Positions 6,327 through 12,803 of a DNA stretch of 12,803 bases are shown piece after piece. A model generated the notes under the pieces. It was given only the letters and a program-made list of their open reading frames with translations. It was not told the origin of the DNA and searched no databases. Source of the DNA: CAZABC01 sp964483405 (GTDB taxonomy: Bacteria; Chloroflexota; Limnocylindria; Limnocylindrales; CSP1-4); assembly GCA_964483405.1 (NCBI GenBank), contig CAZABC010000051.1:1-12803 (forward strand), written 5' to 3'. Position 1 is the stretch's first letter, and each line of letters begins with the position of its first letter. Position numbers and translations under genes: made by a program.

Positions 6327-8029
6327 GCGGCGGCCTCGAGCTCGCCGGGGTCGGCATCCGCTACCCGGGACGCCGCGAGCCGGCGCTCGCCGACATCGAC
6401 GTCGCCGCCGGACCCGGCGAGGTCGTCGCCGTCGCGGGTCGGACCGGCGCCGGCAAGTCGACGCTCGCGCTCGTCGCCGCGGGGTTCATCCCGCGGGTCG
6501 TCCGGGCCGCCGTCAGCGGCGAGGCGCGCGTCGGCGGGTCGGCGACGACCGCCCTGACCCCGGCCGAGCTCGTCGGGCGGGTCGGGATCGTCTTCTCGAC
6601 GCCGGCGAACCAGCTGTCGGCGTCGAAGCTGACGGTCCGCGAGGAGCTCGCCTTCGGCCTCGAGAACCTCGGCGTGCCGCGCGAGGAGATGGACGCCCGG
6701 ATCGACGCGGTCCTCGAGCGGCTCGCGATCGCCCACCTCGCCGACCGCGATCCGTTCGCCCTGTCCGGCGGCGAGCAGCAGCGGGTCGCCGTCGCGAGCA
6801 TCGTCGCGATGGGGACGGCCGCTCTGGTCCTCGACGAGCCGACCGCCCAGCTCGACCCGGCCGGTAAGCGCTCGGTCGCCGAGCTCCTCGGCGCCGAGGC
6901 CGGGGCGGGGCGGGCCGTCCTCGTCGCCGAGCACGACCCGATGGTCCTCGGCCGGGCGGACCGGTGTCTCGTCCTCGAGGGCGGACGGGCGGTGACGACC
7001 GACCTGCCCGGCCGGGCCCTCGGGTCGGCCGTCCTCGGGCCGCTCGGGCTGGCCGGACCGACGATCGTGCGGCTGGCCGAGGTCGGCGGCGTCGATCCGC
7101 GACGCGCCTTCGACCCGGCGACCGTGGCCGAGGCGCTCGACCGGCGCCTGGGCGCGATCTCGGGCGCGCCGCAGACCGCCGGACGGCCGCGGCTCGACTG
7201 GGCTCCGCGCCGGCCGCGCGACGGAGCCCGGCTCACCGTCGAGGGGCTCGTCCACCGCTACCCGGGCGGCGTCGAGGCGCTCCGTGGCATCGACCTCGCG
7301 ATCGCGCCGGGCGAGACCGTGGCGATCGTGGGCCAGAACGGCTCCGGCAAGACGACGCTCATCAAGCACCTCGACGGGCTGCTCCGGCCGGGCGCCGGCC
7401 GGGTGCTCGTCGACGGCGTCGACATCGCCGACCGGGCGGTGAGCGAGACGGCCCGGACGGTCGGCCTCGTCTTCCAGGACCCCGACGACCAGCTCTTCGA
7501 GCGGTCGGTCGCCCGCGAGGTATCGTTCGGGCCGCGGAACCTCGGCATCGCCGACCGGGCCGAGGTCGCGGCGCTCGTCGGGGCAGCGCTCCGGCTCGTC
7601 GGGCTCGAGGGGGTCGCCGAGGCGAACCCGTACGATCTCGATCGCTCGACCCGGAAGCTCGTCGCCCTCGCCAGCGTCCTGGCGATGGAGCCCGCGGCCC
7701 TCGTCCTCGACGAGCCGACGAGCGGCCAGGACGGCCCGGGCGTCGCGCGGGTCGGGGCGATCGTCGACACCTACGCGGACGCCGGCCGGACCGTCGTCGC
7801 GATCACCCACGACATGGAGTTCGCCGCCCGCCACTTCCGCCGGGTCGTGGTCCTGCGGCGGGGCGAGGTCGTCGCCGACGGCGAGCCGGCGTCGGTGCTC
7901 GGAGCCGATCGCGCCGACCTCCTCGCCTCGACCGGGCTCGAGCCCCCTGTCGCCGCGGTCGTGGGCGGCCATCTCGGGCGTGGCGGCGTGCCGACCCCGG
8001 AGGCGCTCCTGGCCGCGCTCCGCGGCTGA
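6323..8029 (+). CDS. ecfA: Fused double ATPase of ECF transporter (EcfA1-EcfA2 in one chain)
   Basis: The 568-residue protein holds two ABC ATPase domains in tandem and powers the EcfT/S importer. Domain 1: Walker A GRTGAGKST at 39-47, signature LSGGEQQR at 147-154, Walker B LVLDEP at 168-173, H-loop His204. Domain 2: Walker A GQNGSGKTT at 337-345, Q-loop Gln385 (VFQDP), Walker B LVLDEP at 460-465, H-loop His496. Two motifs deviate. The domain 1 Q-loop reads VFSTP, with Ser92 where Gln is expected, and the domain 2 signature reads LDRSTRK (439-445) instead of LSGGQ. In the head-to-tail dimer both changes fall in one composite site, while the other stays canonical. A linker (about 225-300) joins the halves. 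The GTG start overlaps the ecfT stop (GTGA), so translation is coupled; the open frame upstream of 6323 lies antisense or out of frame to ecfS and ecfT and is not real. Confidence 0.93.
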   Translation: MSGGLELAGVGIRYPGRREPALADIDVAAGPGEVVAVAGRTGAGKSTLALVAAGFIPRVVRAAVSGEARVGGSATTALTPAELVGRVGIVFSTPANQLSASKLTVREELAFGLENLGVPREEMDARIDAVLERLAIAHLADRDPFALSGGEQQRVAVASIVAMGTAALVLDEPTAQLDPAGKRSVAELLGAEAGAGRAVLVAEHDPMVLGRADRCLVLEGGRAVTTDLPGRALGSAVLGPLGLAGPTIVRLAEVGGVDPRRAFDPATVAEALDRRLGAISGAPQTAGRPRLDWAPRRPRDGARLTVEGLVHRYPGGVEALRGIDLAIAPGETVAIVGQNGSGKTTLIKHLDGLLRPGAGRVLVDGVDIADRAVSETARTVGLVFQDPDDQLFERSVAREVSFGPRNLGIADRAEVAALVGAALRLVGLEGVAEANPYDLDRSTRKLVALASVLAMEPAALVLDEPTSGQDGPGVARVGAIVDTYADAGRTVVAITHDMEFAARHFRRVVVLRRGEVVADGEPASVLGADRADLLASTGLEPPVAAVVGGHLGRGGVPTPEALLAALRG

Positions 8030-8051
8030 CCCGCGCTCCCGTCGACGACCG

Positions 8052-8080
8052 GGTCGCGACGGCGGCCCGGTCGCGACGGC
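8052..8080. repeat. 12-bp direct repeat in the ecfA-usp gap
   Basis: GGTCGCGACGGC occurs at 8052-8063 and again at 8069-8080, 17 bp start to start. Each copy contains the palindrome GTCGCGAC. The pair could be a tandem regulator site upstream of the stress gene or a local duplication. Confidence 0.45.
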
Positions 8081-8103
8081 CGGCCGGTTCGGTCCGGTCG
8101 GCC
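8078..8103 (+). terminator. GC-rich hairpin after the ECF operon, possible terminator
   Basis: GGCCGGCCGG (8078-8087) pairs with CCGGTCGGCC (8094-8103) around the loop TTCGGT. As RNA all ten pairs form, one as G-U. It lies 49 nt after the ecfA stop and before the stress gene's ribosome-binding site. No T tract follows, so it would be a non-canonical terminator or a leader structure. Confidence 0.4.
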
Positions 8104-8142
8104 CCACCATCGGCCGGGCCGATGCGGCACGATAGCGGGGCC

Positions 8143-8150
8143 AAGGAGGT
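8143..8150 (+). promoter_or_regulatory. Strong Shine-Dalgarno site of the universal stress protein gene
   Basis: AAGGAGGT lies 6 nt before the ATG at 8157 and fixes the start. It matches the site before the ECF S component. A TAGCGG hexamer lies just upstream (8133-8138), but it lacks the final T of a good -10 box, so no promoter is called. Confidence 0.85.
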
Positions 8151-8156
8151 CCTTCC

Positions 8157-9068
8157 ATGAAGATCCTGCTCGCGATCGACGGCTCCGCCGCCGCGATGCG
8201 GGCGCGCGATGTCGTCGACGGGATCGCGTGGCCCGAGGGGTCGGTCATCCGGGTCGTCGCCGCGCTCCGCCACCTGAACGACCGGGTCGCGCCGGGCCTG
8301 TCGACCGAGAGCGTCGACCAGCGGACGATCGAGACGTCCGACGCCCGGCGGCTCGACGACGCGCTCGAGAGCGCGGTCCGCGACCTCGGGCACTCCGGCC
8401 GGACGGTCGAGCGGCTCCTGCTCCGGGGTCGACCGGCGAGCGCGATCGTGGCCGAGGCCAAGGTCTTCGACGCCGACCTCATCGTCGTCGGCAACCGTGG
8501 CCATGGGACCTTCGAGACGACGCTCCTCGGGTCGGTCTCGGCCGAGGTCGTCGACCACGCCCCATGCCCGGTCCTCGTCGTCCGGAACGAGCGGATCGAC
8601 TCGATCCTGTTCGCGACCGACGGGTCCGCCGCGGCCGAGCATGCCGAGCACGTCCTGACCGACTGGCCGATCTTCGCCGGGCGACCCGTCGCCGCCGTCT
8701 GCGTCGCCGAGGTCGGGATGCCGTGGAGCACCGGGATGTCGCCCGGCATCTACGACCAGGTCCTCGAGTCGTACACGCTCGCCGTCGACGAGGCGCGCCG
8801 GCAGTGCCAGACCATCGCCGACGCGACGGTGACCAGGCTCCGCGATGCCGGCTACGCGGGCGGGGCCGTCGTCCGCGAGGGGTCGGCCGCCGAGGAGATC
8901 TGCGATGCCGCCCGCGAGCGAGCCGCCGACCTCGTGATCGTCGGGACGCGCGGGCACACCGGGCTGGTCCGGCTCGTCCTCGGCTCGGTCGCGCGGAACG
9001 TCCTCGTCCACGCGCCGTGCTCGGTGCTCGTCGTCCGCGAGAAGGCGCGGGTCGAGCCGGCGACGTAG
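8157..9068 (+). CDS. Tandem-domain universal stress protein (UspA family)
   Basis: The 303-residue cytosolic protein consists of two Usp domains, about 1-142 and 147-297. Each begins with the family start (KILLAIDGS at 2-10; SILFATDGS near 148-156) and ends with the ATP-binding signature G-x2-G-x9-G-S: GNRGHGTFETTLLGS in the first and GTRGHTGLVRLVLGS in the second. Each is followed by the VxxHAPCxVLVVR strand. Both loops are intact, so both domains probably bind ATP. Tandem Usps of this length are common in actinobacteria, Chloroflexota and archaea and are usually induced by stress, starvation or low oxygen; the exact role here is unknown. The start is fixed by AAGGAGGT. The gene follows the ECF operon after 127 nt containing a hairpin, so it is probably separate. 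It converges on dps with only 13 nt between stop codons. Confidence 0.94.
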   Translation: MKILLAIDGSAAAMRARDVVDGIAWPEGSVIRVVAALRHLNDRVAPGLSTESVDQRTIETSDARRLDDALESAVRDLGHSGRTVERLLLRGRPASAIVAEAKVFDADLIVVGNRGHGTFETTLLGSVSAEVVDHAPCPVLVVRNERIDSILFATDGSAAAEHAEHVLTDWPIFAGRPVAAVCVAEVGMPWSTGMSPGIYDQVLESYTLAVDEARRQCQTIADATVTRLRDAGYAGGAVVREGSAAEEICDAARERAADLVIVGTRGHTGLVRLVLGSVARNVLVHAPCSVLVVREKARVEPAT

Positions 9069-9081
9069 CGGCGACCGGGCC

Positions 9082-9558
9082 TTAGCTGCCGCGGAGCTGC
9101 ACCCGGAGCATCCAGCGGTGCTTCTCGACGCCGTGGGCGATCCCGATGAGCAGGTCCTGGCTGATCGGGTCGAGCTCGGCCAGGCCCTCGATCCGCTCGC
9201 GGAGCCGGTCGGCGATCGCGCCCATCCGCTCGGCGAACCGGACCACGACGTCTGAGTCGGCCTGCCACCCGGCGTCGAGCGGCTCGAGGAGGCTCGAGGC
9301 GACGATCGTGGCCGGACGGCCGTCCGGGGCGACGTCGATCGCGGCCATCCGCTCGGCGACGTCGTCGTACCAGGTCCGGGCATCGTCGACGATGGCGTCA
9401 AGGTGCTCGTGGAGCGGCTTGAACAGCGGTCCGGTCACCGTCCAGTGGGCCTGCTTGCCCTGGAGGCTGAGGTCGATGAGGTCGACCAGCGTCGCCTGGA
9501 GGATCCGACCGGTCGCAGTCGCAACTCCCGCGCTGGGGTTCTCGGTGATCGTGGTCAT
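9082..9558 (-). CDS. dps: Dps family ferritin-like DNA-protection protein
   Basis: The 158-residue protein is a Dps-type mini-ferritin, forming dodecamers that oxidise Fe2+ with H2O2 and store iron, protecting DNA under oxidative or starvation stress. The inter-subunit ferroxidase ligands are all visible: His38 (QAHW), His50 and Asp54 (PLHEHLD), Asp65 and Glu69 (YDDVAER). The C-terminal helix carries EKHRWMLR (145-152), typical of the family. The N-terminal tail (MTTITENPSAG...) has no lysine cluster, so direct DNA binding is doubtful. ATG at 9558 is supported by AGGAGAG 6 nt upstream. It lies 51 nt downstream of ygfK on the same strand and could be co-transcribed or use its own promoter. It converges on the stress protein gene. 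Confidence 0.94.
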   Translation of the reverse strand: MTTITENPSAGVATATGRILQATLVDLIDLSLQGKQAHWTVTGPLFKPLHEHLDAIVDDARTWYDDVAERMAAIDVAPDGRPATIVASSLLEPLDAGWQADSDVVVRFAERMGAIADRLRERIEGLAELDPISQDLLIGIAHGVEKHRWMLRVQLRGS

Positions 9559-9564
9559 CGTGGA

Positions 9565-9571
9565 CTCTCCT
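9565..9571 (-). promoter_or_regulatory. Ribosome-binding site of dps
   Basis: On the minus strand AGGAGAG lies 6 nt before the dps ATG and supports that start. Confidence 0.75.
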
Positions 9572-9592
9572 GTTCGTGTGGCATCGCGTCCG

Positions 9593-9598
9593 ACGGTA
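9593..9598 (-). promoter_or_regulatory. Weak candidate -10 box for dps
   Basis: TACCGT (minus strand) fits TANNNT and would give a leader of about 30 nt carrying the ribosome-binding site. No -35 element is visible at 16-18 nt upstream, so this is only a candidate for dps expression separate from ygfK. Confidence 0.25.
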
Positions 9599-9609
9599 CC
9601 TGCTGAACC

Positions 9610-12600
9610 TCATTCGAGCGCCGACGGCGCCCGGGATGGACCCCGCCGGTCGGGCGCCGGTCCGGGCGGCGGCACGCGGGTCCCGCCACCGCGGTCGGCC
9701 GACGGCAGGTGCGGCGTCGACTCGAGGCCGGCGCGGAGCGTCGCCAGCACCGCCGTCGGCCCGGTCTGTGCGCCGGCGTCGGCCGCCGCCTCGAGCCGGA
9801 CGGTCGCGCCGTCGAAGCGCCCCTCGATCGCTCCGCCGCCGACGAGCAGGAACGCGTTCGTCGCCTCGGCCTCGAAGTCGGCGCGATCGAGGTGGAGCCG
9901 CGGCTTGTCGCGGTACGGGGCGCCGGCGGTCGGACAGGCCGTCACGCAGTTGCCGCACTCGTTGCAGAGGTCGGCCAGGACGGCGACCTGGAACCGCTGG
10001 CGGACGCCGAGCGACGACGCCGGGCCGGCCGCGGTCGGGTCGACCTCGTAGGTCAGGAGCGCCATGTTCGGGCAGACGCCGACGCACAGGCTGCACAGGA
10101 CGTCGCAGTCGAGACAGCGGCTCGCCTCACGGACCGCCGCATCGGTCGCGTAGCCGAGCGTCGTCTCGGCGAAGTCGCCGCGCTCCTCGAGCGGCCTCGA
10201 GGCGATCGGGACGCGGTACGCGCGCCGGGCGCGCCGGACGACGAGCGCCTGGGCCTCGGCACGGTCGACGGCGACGGAGGGGTGGACCGCGACCCCGTCG
10301 GGCGAGCCGGCCCCGCCAGCGGCGGCCGCGGCGGTCGCGCCGAGACCGAGCGACGTCGCGATGGCAGCCGCCGCGCGCTTGCCATCGGCCGCGGCCCGGA
10401 CGATCGACGAGGGGCCGTGGGCGCCGACGTCGCCACCGGCGAAGACGCCCGGGATCGAGGTCGCAAGGGTCACCGGGTCCGTCGCGATGAAACCGTCCGG
10501 CGTGAGCGCCGGCGGAGCGTCGCCGAACAGGTCGAGGACGGCGTGCTGGCTGACCGCGACGACGAGCGTGTCGAGGGGGATCTCGAGCGTCGACCCGGGC
10601 ACGTCGTGGGGGACCTTGCGGCCGGCGGCGTCGCGGTCGCCGCGGTACTCGGTCCGGACGCACGTCAGGCCCCGCAGCCGCCCGTCCTCGAGCTGCAGGG
10701 CGATCGGTCGGGCGAGCTCGACGATCGCGACGCCCTCCTCGCCGAGCGCGTGGATCTCCTCGGGATCTGCCGGCATCTGGTCGATCGTCCGGCGGTACAC
10801 CAGCGTCACCGACGCGCCGAGGCGGCGCGCGGTGCGGGCGCAGTCCATCGCCGTGTCGCCCGCCCCGACGACGGCGACCCGCGGACCGATCGTCGCGGGC
10901 CGTCCCTCGCGGACGCCGCGCAGGAAGGCGATCCCGTCGAGGACGCCGGCGGCATCCTCGCCGGCCAGCCCGAGCGTCTTCGCCCGCTGCGCGCCGACGG
11001 CGACGAAGACCGCCGCGAACCCCTCGGCCCGCAGGTCGTCGAGGGTGACGTCGGTCCCGGCCCGCACGCCGTACCGGATCTCGACACCGAGACGCTCGAC
11101 GGCGGCGAGGTCCTGCGCGATCCGCGCGGCCGGCAGGCGGTACTCGGGGATGGCCCCGCCCACCATCCCGCCCGGGTACGGCCGCGCCTCGAGGACCGTC
11201 ACGCCGGTCCCGGCCCGGGCGAGCACCTCGGCGGCGGCGAGGCCGGCCGGTCCGGCACCGATGATCGCGACCCGGGACGCGGCCTCCGCGGCCGGGGTCG
11301 CCGGTCCGGCGGCCGGCGGCGTCGGGCCGACGGCTGCGCCGGCCTCGTGCTCCATGATGAACCGCTTGATGTGGCGGATCGCGAGCGGCTCGTCGAGGTG
11401 GGTCCGGACGCACGTCCGCTCGCAGAGGTGGTCGCAGACGCAGCCGAGGATCGCCGGCAGCGGGTTGTCGAGGCGAGTGATCCGGACGGCCTCGGCGAGG
11501 TCGCCGTCGCGCACCGCGCGCATGTAGCGCGGCACGGCCTGGTCGACCGGGCACTCGTCGAGGCACGGCGCCTCGATGCAGTCGAAGGGGTCGAGCCGGC
11601 GGGTCGTCTTCGAGCGGTCGGTCCGGTACGTGGCCCGCCGATAGCGCGGGTCGACGCGCACGCGCTCCGCGTAGCGACGGAGGTTGAGGCGCGCCGCGGT
11701 GGCGAGGGCGGCCGCGTCGCCCACGGCATCGGTGTCGCCGGGCCTGGCCGGCGGCCCGTCGAACCCGCCCGCCGCAGCGGTCCGACGGATGAGGTCGGCC
11801 GTGTCGGCCGCGCCGACGGCGTCGAGTGCCGCGTCGATCCGCTCGGGGTACTGGCGCAGCCGCAGGTAGCCGCCGGTCTTGAGCAGGTCGGAGCAGACGG
11901 TGACCGTCGGGATGCCGCCCGCGAGGAGGTCGGGCAGGTTGAACGCGTCCGCGCCCCCCGCGAACGAGAACGGGATCGACACGCCACCGGCCCCGCCGCC
12001 GTCCGCCGGGTCGCCGTCGCCGTCCGCCGGGCCGCCGTCGCCGTCCGCCGGGCCGCCTAGGCCCGCCGCCAGGTCGTCGGCGAGCATCGCCGCGAGGTTG
12101 ACGGTCACCGGGTGGAGCGCCCGGCCCGAGAGGTACATCGTCGGGTCGCGGTCGAACACGCCGCGCCGGTTCTCGACCTCGAGCGTGTTGCCGAGCTTGA
12201 GGCCGAACCCGGTCCCGCGGGCCGCGGCGGCCTCGCGGAGCCGGCGGAACATGGGCAGCGCGTCCTCGTACCGGAGGTCGTGGTCGAACGCCGAGTCCGG
12301 GATCGCGACATCGACGAAGCCGAGCTCGTCGTTGACGATCGACCGGACCCGCCCGGCGCCGAGCAGCGTCGGATTGCACTTCACCTTCGTGTGCAGCCCG
12401 CGCTCTTCGATGAGGTAGCGCGAGATCCGCTCGATCTCGTCGGGCGGGCAGCCGTGCATCGTCGACAGCGTCACCGTGTCGGCGATCCGGGCCGGGACGT
12501 CGATCTCCCGGATGGCCGGGAACCGGCCCGCGACGACGTCGACGTGGCTGGCCAGCCAGGCCGAGGCGTCGGCCATCGCGTCGAGGTACCACTGGACGTT

Positions 12601-12803
12601 GGGCTGCAGGATCCCGGCGAGGTCGTAGCCGACGCTCATGTCGAACACGACGCCGGGCCGCTCGCCCGGGAAGCCGAGATGGCGATGGAGGGCGTGGACG
12701 AGGACCCACGCCCGGAGGTACTCGTCGAACGACTCGTGGACCCGCAGCTCCTGGCTCCACTCGACGTTGTAGCCCTCGTCGGTGACGTCGATGCAGGGCT
12801 TGT
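9610..12803 (-). CDS. ygfK: YgfK-type FAD/iron-sulfur oxidoreductase, 5' end cut by the window
   Basis: The visible 1,063 residues are open to the right edge. They begin KPCIDVTDEGYNVEW, which from memory aligns near residue 95 of E. coli YgfK, so roughly 95 residues are missing. Order: TIM-barrel-like domain (VFDMSVGYDL, STMHGCPPDEIE, MYLSGRALHP, LLKTGGYLRL); GltD-like 4Fe-4S segment (C-x4-C-x3-CP near 11,570, C-x3-C-x3-C near 11,420); FAD site GAGPAG; NAD(P) site GAGDTAMDCA; second FAD motif AGGDVGAHGPSS; C-terminal ferredoxin clusters CDVLCSLCVGVCP and CNECGNCVTACP. It should be a cytosolic electron-transfer enzyme joining NAD(P)H, FAD and several clusters. The name putative selenate reductase subunit is unproven; homologues occur with selenium-dependent hydroxylases and in anaerobic purine degradation. 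A Gly/Ala/Asp-rich loop absent from E. coli YgfK is encoded by a 21-bp repeat. GltD or dihydropyrimidine dehydrogenase are less likely, since the N-terminal motifs are YgfK-specific. Confidence 0.9.
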   Translation of the reverse strand, partial: KPCIDVTDEGYNVEWSQELRVHESFDEYLRAWVLVHALHRHLGFPGERPGVVFDMSVGYDLAGILQPNVQWYLDAMADASAWLASHVDVVAGRFPAIREIDVPARIADTVTLSTMHGCPPDEIERISRYLIEERGLHTKVKCNPTLLGAGRVRSIVNDELGFVDVAIPDSAFDHDLRYEDALPMFRRLREAAAARGTGFGLKLGNTLEVENRRGVFDRDPTMYLSGRALHPVTVNLAAMLADDLAAGLGGPADGDGGPADGDGDPADGGGAGGVSIPFSFAGGADAFNLPDLLAGGIPTVTVCSDLLKTGGYLRLRQYPERIDAALDAVGAADTADLIRRTAAAGGFDGPPARPGDTDAVGDAAALATAARLNLRRYAERVRVDPRYRRATYRTDRSKTTRRLDPFDCIEAPCLDECPVDQAVPRYMRAVRDGDLAEAVRITRLDNPLPAILGCVCDHLCERTCVRTHLDEPLAIRHIKRFIMEHEAGAAVGPTPPAAGPATPAAEAASRVAIIGAGPAGLAAAEVLARAGTGVTVLEARPYPGGMVGGAIPEYRLPAARIAQDLAAVERLGVEIRYGVRAGTDVTLDDLRAEGFAAVFVAVGAQRAKTLGLAGEDAAGVLDGIAFLRGVREGRPATIGPRVAVVGAGDTAMDCARTARRLGASVTLVYRRTIDQMPADPEEIHALGEEGVAIVELARPIALQLEDGRLRGLTCVRTEYRGDRDAAGRKVPHDVPGSTLEIPLDTLVVAVSQHAVLDLFGDAPPALTPDGFIATDPVTLATSIPGVFAGGDVGAHGPSSIVRAAADGKRAAAAIATSLGLGATAAAAAGGAGSPDGVAVHPSVAVDRAEAQALVVRRARRAYRVPIASRPLEERGDFAETTLGYATDAAVREASRCLDCDVLCSLCVGVCPNMALLTYEVDPTAAGPASSLGVRQRFQVAVLADLCNECGNCVTACPTAGAPYRDKPRLHLDRADFEAEATNAFLLVGGGAIEGRFDGATVRLEAAADAGAQTGPTAVLATLRAGLESTPHLPSADRGGGTRVPPPGPAPDRRGPSRAPSALE
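12001..12063. repeat. 21-bp tandem repeat inside ygfK (3 units)
   Basis: Units begin at 12001, 12022 and 12043, each starting GTCCGCCGGG. Units 1 and 2 differ at one base; unit 3 diverges in its last third. Being 21 bp long, the repeat keeps frame and encodes the heptads GGPADGD, GGPADGD and GDPADGG in the protein. Confidence 0.9.

Noticed and set aside
6221..8749. An 842-codon minus-strand frame across the ECF ATPase and usp, and similar long frames opposite ygfK (9709-12060)
   Set aside because: They have no recognisable domain, biased composition, and lie opposite genes with intact catalytic motifs.
9610..12803. Calling the right-hand gene GltD, dihydropyrimidine dehydrogenase or a proven selenate reductase
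   Set aside because: The GltD-like part is only the middle of the protein, and the N-terminal motifs match YgfK. Selenate reductase activity is a database label without firm proof.

Overview
The window is 12.8 kb of very GC-rich bacterial DNA. Genes are packed tightly, two start with GTG and probably have no leader, and three have strong purine-rich Shine-Dalgarno sites. GC content, codon use and gene style fit a GC-rich Chloroflexota (for example a Limnocylindria-like soil or groundwater lineage) or an actinomycete. The sequence alone does not decide between them, and there is no rRNA or tRNA to settle it. I see no phage, IS element, CRISPR array or RNA gene.

Layout. On the minus strand at the left end (43-1761) lies a fusion of a GrpB/UPF0157 nucleotidyltransferase-like domain with a complete PurK (N5-CAIR synthase). 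Diverging from it is a plus-strand series: a secreted lipoprotein alpha/beta hydrolase (1931-3148), an inosine/uridine-type nucleoside hydrolase (3175-4221), and a complete ECF-type ABC importer. The importer consists of an enlarged S component (4323-5537), EcfT (5547-6326) and one polypeptide carrying both ATPases (6323-8029). A two-domain universal stress protein (8157-9068) follows after a hairpin-bearing gap. On the minus strand at the right end are a Dps ferritin-like protein (9082-9558), convergent with the stress protein, and a large YgfK-type flavin/iron-sulfur oxidoreductase. YgfK's N-terminus runs off the right edge (9610-12803).

How the genes may work together. Three genes have a purine or nucleoside link: PurK in de novo synthesis, the nucleoside hydrolase in salvage, and YgfK, whose homologues sit in anaerobic purine-degradation and selenium-dependent hydroxylase clusters. 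The ECF importer begins about 100 bases after the nucleoside hydrolase on the same strand, so a nucleoside or nucleobase is a reasonable but unproven guess for its substrate. Usp and Dps are general stress proteins.

Points most worth a second look: the GrpB-PurK fusion; the ECF ATPase, whose two altered motifs fall in the same composite nucleotide site; the S component, about twice normal length; and a 21-bp tandem repeat expanding a loop in YgfK. Nothing in the window is a clearly new multi-gene system. The novelty lies in unusual versions of known families.
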